9,208 nt of DNA, from NCBI GenBank assembly GCA_031410915.1, contig JANNZY010000070.1, positions 1 to 9,208 of the forward strand. Direction: 5' to 3'. Numbering within the stretch: the first letter of the stretch is position 1; the number at the start of each line of letters is the position of its first letter. Below the pieces are notes generated by a model, which saw nothing but the letters and a program-made list of their open reading frames with translations, searched no databases and was not told where the DNA came from. A program made the translations under genes and the position numbers. This stretch comes from WLMZ01 sp031410915. GTDB lineage: Bacteria; Actinomycetota; Acidimicrobiia; Acidimicrobiales; Ilumatobacteraceae. This document shows, one piece after another, positions 7,194 to 9,208 of this stretch.

Positions 7194-7211
7194 TCTCACC
7201 GAACTCTCACC
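7194..7211 (+). promoter_or_regulatory. Perfect direct repeat upstream of the secreted-protein gene (putative regulator box)
   Basis: TCTCACC at 7194-7200 is repeated exactly at 7205-7211 with spacer GAAC, giving an 11-bp period. It lies 11 bases after the kinase stop and about 110 bp before the next start codon. It matches the repeat before the response-regulator gene in sequence, orientation and spacing, so the same regulator probably binds both. No convincing -10 box is seen downstream; ACCT-containing CATACCT at 7228-7234 is only a weak candidate. Confidence 0.55.
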
Positions 7212-7274
7212 TTGGTGCGGCATGGTTCATACCTGCCGGCCCGATCATCGTGGTCAGGGGCTGAGACCACATTC

Positions 7275-7298
7275 GTGCTCGTCCATGTGGACGAGTGC
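7275..7298 (+). promoter_or_regulatory. Inverted repeat in the leader of the secreted-protein gene
   Basis: CTCGTCC (7278-7284), loop ATGT, GGACGAG (7289-7295) form a perfect 7-pair stem. Two G-U pairs and one G-C pair can lengthen it to ten pairs. It ends six to nine bases before the ribosome-binding site at 7304. It could stabilise the message, tune translation, or be a dyad operator. There is no U-run, so it is unlikely to be a terminator. Confidence 0.5.
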
Positions 7299-7303
7299 AG
7301 TTC

Positions 7304-7310
7304 AAAGGAG
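7304..7310 (+). promoter_or_regulatory. Ribosome-binding site of the secreted-protein gene
   Basis: AAAGGAG lies ten bases before the ATG at 7321. It decides for this start over the in-frame ATG at 7222, which has no such site and would turn the promoter and leader into protein. Confidence 0.75.
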
Positions 7311-7320
7311 AACAGCAGGC

Positions 7321-7992
7321 ATGAAGCAGAAGAAGATCGCAATTGCGGGCATCAGTGCCGCGATGCTGGTGGGCGCGGGAACCGGATTGGCCCTTGGCCT
7401 GCCGACCGGCGCAGGTGCCAGCGGCGGCAGCACCACGGTGACCGATCCAACCGATCCCACCGCGACAGCGGACACCACAGCCACGACGGACAGCGTCGAC
7501 GACGATGATCACGCCGGTCCGCGCGAGTTCCTGACGACGGCGCTGGCCGACCTCGTCACCGCGGGCACGATCACGCAGGAGCAGAGCGACGCAATCATCG
7601 CCGCGATCCAGGCCAACCGCCCTGAAGGCGGTATCGGCGGCCACGGTGGCCCCGGCGGTCACGGCGGTCACGGCGGCTTCGGTCCCGGCATGGGTGGGCG
7701 CGGCGGCTTCGGCGGCGGCTTGGCCCTGGAGACCGCGGCAACGGCGATCGGCATCACCGCCGACGAGCTGAAGACGGAGCTGGAGGCGGGCAAGTCGATC
7801 GCCGATGTCGCCACCGAGAAGAGCGTCGATGTGCAAACCGTGATCGATGCGATCGTCGCCGAGCAGACGGCGGACATCACCGCCCGGGTGACCGACATGG
7901 TCAACGGGGTTCGTCCGACCAGGCCAGCGGATGCCGATGACGACGACACGACGGCGACCACCGACGACACGACCGCCACCACCGGCGGCTGA
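7321..7992 (+). CDS. Small secreted Gly/His- and Thr/Asp-rich protein, likely output of the two-component system
   Basis: The function is unknown. The 223-residue product begins with a signal peptide: basic KQKK, a hydrophobic stretch at about 6-27, and a possible AGA-S cleavage at 33/34. A Thr/Asp-rich linker (about 38-66) leads to a helical module (68-101, REFLTTALADLVTAGTITQE) typical of a short repeat with an LVxxGTITQEQ turn. A Gly/His-rich stretch (103-133) with HGG units follows. A second helical module (134-195) contains GITADELKTELEAGKSIADV, a pattern common in secreted actinobacterial proteins. The Thr/Asp tail (200-223) resembles the first linker. No membrane anchor or sorting signal is seen after the signal peptide. 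The position after the kinase, under a copy of the regulator box, suggests regulation by that system. The His and Asp clusters could bind metal, but that is only an inference from composition. Confidence 0.85.
   Translation: MKQKKIAIAGISAAMLVGAGTGLALGLPTGAGASGGSTTVTDPTDPTATADTTATTDSVDDDDHAGPREFLTTALADLVTAGTITQEQSDAIIAAIQANRPEGGIGGHGGPGGHGGHGGFGPGMGGRGGFGGGLALETAATAIGITADELKTELEAGKSIADVATEKSVDVQTVIDAIVAEQTADITARVTDMVNGVRPTRPADADDDDTTATTDDTTATTGG
7627..7719 (+). repeat. Low-complexity Gly/His coding repeat
   Basis: Imperfect 9-base units encode Gly-Gly-His or Gly-Gly-Phe. GGCGGTCAC at 7654-7662 is repeated exactly at 7663-7671, then as GGCGGCTTC at 7672-7680. The stretch separates two helical modules of the secreted protein and may vary in unit number between strains. 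Confidence 0.75.
7942..7983 (+). repeat. Two tandem 21-bp units in the Thr/Asp tail
   Basis: Units 7942-7962 and 7963-7983 match at 19 of 21 bases. Each encodes Asp-Asp-Thr-Thr-Ala-Thr-Thr, so the mismatches are silent. This points to a recent duplication or slippage in the tail of the secreted protein. Confidence 0.8.
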
Positions 7993-8014
7993 TCGCGACA
8001 GCTGAGCCAGAACG

Positions 8015-8044
8015 AGGCCCGAGCGTCGAGCGGCGCTCGGGCCT
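8015..8044 (+). terminator. Strong GC-rich hairpin after the secreted-protein gene
   Basis: GGCCCGAGCG (8016-8025) and CGCTCGGGCC (8034-8043) pair perfectly over ten bases with an 8-base loop; A8015-T8044 adds one more pair. It starts 23 bases after the stop codon. Only TT follows, without a U-run, as is common for high-GC actinobacterial terminators. It probably ends the two-component/secreted-protein transcript. Confidence 0.75.
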
Positions 8045-8101
8045 TGCGCGTGTCGGGTGACCTTCGGCGACCTCGACCTGTCATCGGCGGCCGAATTGCG
8101 G

Positions 8102-8107
8102 TACAAC
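8102..8107 (+). promoter_or_regulatory. Possible -10 box before the acyltransferase gene
   Basis: TACAAC differs from TANNNT only in the last base and ends seven bases before the GTG at 8115, the same spacing as in the pheA promoter. I found no -35 at good spacing. GAAGG at 8108-8112 is too close to the GTG to be a good ribosome-binding site, which also fits a leaderless start. Confidence 0.3.
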
Positions 8108-8114
8108 GAAGGCA

Positions 8115-9116
8115 GTGAGCCTGGGGAGCAGCGCCGTGCAACGGCGCGCCATCACGATTCCCGCCGTCGTGTTGGCGGCCGTGCTGCTCACGATCGCGGT
8201 TCCGCTCTGGGTGGTGGTGGCGACGGCGTTCGATCTCATCCGCCTGCGTCGACGCCTGCCGACCGTGCGCCTGTTGGCATTCGGATGGTGCTGGGCGTGG
8301 TTGGAGACGGCCGGCGTCGCCGTGGCATTCGTGCTGTGGCTCGGCGGTCAATCGCGCAACCAGCGCGCCCACTTCGCGCTGCAGCGGTGGTGGGCGCGGC
8401 GCCTGGTCGGCGCGCTGCGGCAAACATGCGATGTGTCGATCGAGATCGACGGCCTCGAAGCGTTCGATCCCGGTCCGGTGCTCGTGTTCGTGCGCCACGC
8501 GAGCCTGGCCGACGCACTCACGTCCGCGTTCGTGGTGACATCGCTGGCCGGCCTGCGCCCCCGCTTCGTGCTCAAGCGTGAACTGCTCGCCGACCCGTGC
8601 CTCGATGTCGTCGGCAAGCGGATCCCGAACTACTTCCTCGACCGGCATGCGACGGATTCGGTGCCCGAACTGGAAGGGCTGGAACGACTGGTGAACGGGC
8701 TCGGTCCCGGAGACTGCGCTGTGATCTTCCCGGAGGGAACGCGGGCCAGCCCGGCCAAGCGCGACCGCGCGCTGGGCAAGATCGCCGAGCGCGACCCGAC
8801 GCGAGCCGAGCTGCTCGGCTCCCTGCGGCACGTGCTCCCGCCGCGTCCGAGCGGTGCGGCGGCGATGGTGCGCGGTGCCCCGTCCGCCGACGTCGTCATC
8901 GCGTGGCACGTCGGGTTCGAGGGGATGGACGACTTTGCCGGCATCCTGCGGGTGCTCGGTCGTGGAATGCAGCCGATCCACTTCGCAGCGCGACGCATCC
9001 CGTCAGCGGAGGTGCCCCATGCTGAATCATTTGGGGCATGGCTCGACGACCAGTGGTTGCGAGTCGACCGTGAGGTAGGCGAAGCACTCGCCAGACGCGA
9101 ACTGAGGAGGACCTGA
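8115..9116 (+). CDS. PlsC-type membrane acyltransferase
   Basis: This protein is probably an acyl transferase to glycerol-phosphate or a related lipid at the cytoplasmic membrane. It is 333 residues long, against about 240-260 for classic PlsC. The extra length is an N-terminal part with two hydrophobic segments (about 12-40 and 52-77). The HX4D catalytic motif is His128 to Asp133 in RHASLADAL, where most PlsC proteins have NHxSxxD. The phosphate-binding EGTR motif is at 207-210 (FPEGTRASPAKRDRA). RPSGAAAM lies further on, where the family has its late conserved blocks. The exact acceptor and acyl donor cannot be told. The start is the GTG after a -10-like box; the following residues lead directly into the first membrane segment. 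Its stop overlaps the start of the next small gene, so the two form an operon. Confidence 0.85.
   Translation: MSLGSSAVQRRAITIPAVVLAAVLLTIAVPLWVVVATAFDLIRLRRRLPTVRLLAFGWCWAWLETAGVAVAFVLWLGGQSRNQRAHFALQRWWARRLVGALRQTCDVSIEIDGLEAFDPGPVLVFVRHASLADALTSAFVVTSLAGLRPRFVLKRELLADPCLDVVGKRIPNYFLDRHATDSVPELEGLERLVNGLGPGDCAVIFPEGTRASPAKRDRALGKIAERDPTRAELLGSLRHVLPPRPSGAAAMVRGAPSADVVIAWHVGFEGMDDFAGILRVLGRGMQPIHFAARRIPSAEVPHAESFGAWLDDQWLRVDREVGEALARRELRRT
9104..9110 (+). promoter_or_regulatory. Ribosome-binding site of the terminal small gene
   Basis: GAGGAGG lies five bases before the ATG at 9116, inside the end of the acyltransferase gene. It supports a real, coupled downstream gene. Confidence 0.8.
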
Positions 9117-9208
9117 TGGGCAAGGCGATGCTGGTCGCAGCGATCGCGATCGTGGTGTTGATGATGGTGACGTGGGTGATCAGCGTCGTCGTGCACAACG
9201 CGTCGATC
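9116..9208 (+). CDS. Small membrane protein, 5' part only
   Basis: The ATG overlaps the acyltransferase TGA by one base (TGATG) and has a strong ribosome-binding site five bases upstream. The 31 visible codons run off the window without a stop. The peptide starts MGKAMLVAAIAIVVLMM and contains one membrane segment (about 5-26) followed by VHNAS. I do not recognise a family. Tight coupling suggests that its product acts with, or in the same membrane process as, the acyltransferase. Confidence 0.7.
   Translation, partial: MGKAMLVAAIAIVVLMMVTWVISVVVHNASI

Noticed and set aside
7222..7320. Extension of the secreted protein to the ATG at 7222
   Set aside because: There is no ribosome-binding site there, the added residues do not look like a signal peptide, and the region holds the leader hairpin. 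The ATG at 7321 has AAAGGAG and a clean signal peptide.
7207..8106. A 299-codon minus-strand open frame over the secreted-protein gene
   Set aside because: The sense strand has a signal peptide, ribosome-binding site and terminator in register; the antisense product is a shadow of the Gly/Thr repeats.
7668..8981. A 437-codon minus-strand open frame
   Set aside because: It lies antisense to the acyltransferase and the secreted-protein gene and crosses the terminator hairpin. Composition is His/Arg/Gln-rich with no motif.
1..9208. CRISPR arrays, tRNA or rRNA genes, insertion sequences
   Set aside because: I saw no spaced identical repeats, no cloverleaf or rRNA-like blocks, and no transposase motifs or terminal inverted repeats. 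The only tandem repeats are inside the secreted-protein coding sequence.

Overview
The window is high-GC DNA with dense, mostly co-linear genes, heavy GTG/TGA use, overlapping ATGA/GTGA junctions and at least one leaderless-type promoter. This points to an actinobacterium. The protein mix (cytochrome bd, LarBC, an MprAB-type two-component system) would fit an Acidimicrobiia-like lineage, but that placement is an inference and the sequence does not prove it. I see no rRNA, tRNA, CRISPR array, insertion sequence or other mobile element. No gene-free stretch exceeds about 140 bp.

Layout. (1) 1-2099, plus strand: the cytochrome bd quinol oxidase genes cydA and cydB. The cydA frame is broken by a TAA at 70-72, directly after the third membrane helix, and then continues in the same frame. 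(2) 2112-4071, minus strand: larB then larC, two of the three biosynthetic proteins for the nickel-pincer nucleotide cofactor. They converge on cydB. (3) 4145-5077, plus strand: pheA, prephenate dehydratase, diverging from larB with a probable leaderless promoter. (4) 5141-7992, plus strand: an MprA-like response regulator, an MprB-like sensor kinase, and a small secreted Gly/His- and Thr/Asp-rich protein. The region ends in a strong GC-rich hairpin. (5) 8115-9208, plus strand: a PlsC-type membrane acyltransferase, translationally coupled to a small membrane protein that runs off the window.

How parts work together. CydA and CydB form the two-subunit terminal oxidase, and the cydA stop raises the question of whether it is made at all, or made in two pieces. 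LarB and LarC carry out the first (carboxylation/hydrolysis of nicotinic acid adenine dinucleotide) and last (nickel insertion) steps of the cofactor pathway. LarE and any user enzyme must lie elsewhere. The two-component genes and the secreted protein look like one regulatory unit: both the regulator gene and the secreted-protein gene are preceded by the same paired direct repeat, TCTCACC-N4-TCTCACC or a close variant, in the spacing used by OmpR-family regulators. This suggests an autoregulated envelope-sensing circuit with the secreted protein as an output.

Most genes are recognisable household or regulatory genes. The points most worth a second look are the in-frame stop in cydA and the small secreted protein with its shared regulator boxes and leader hairpin.
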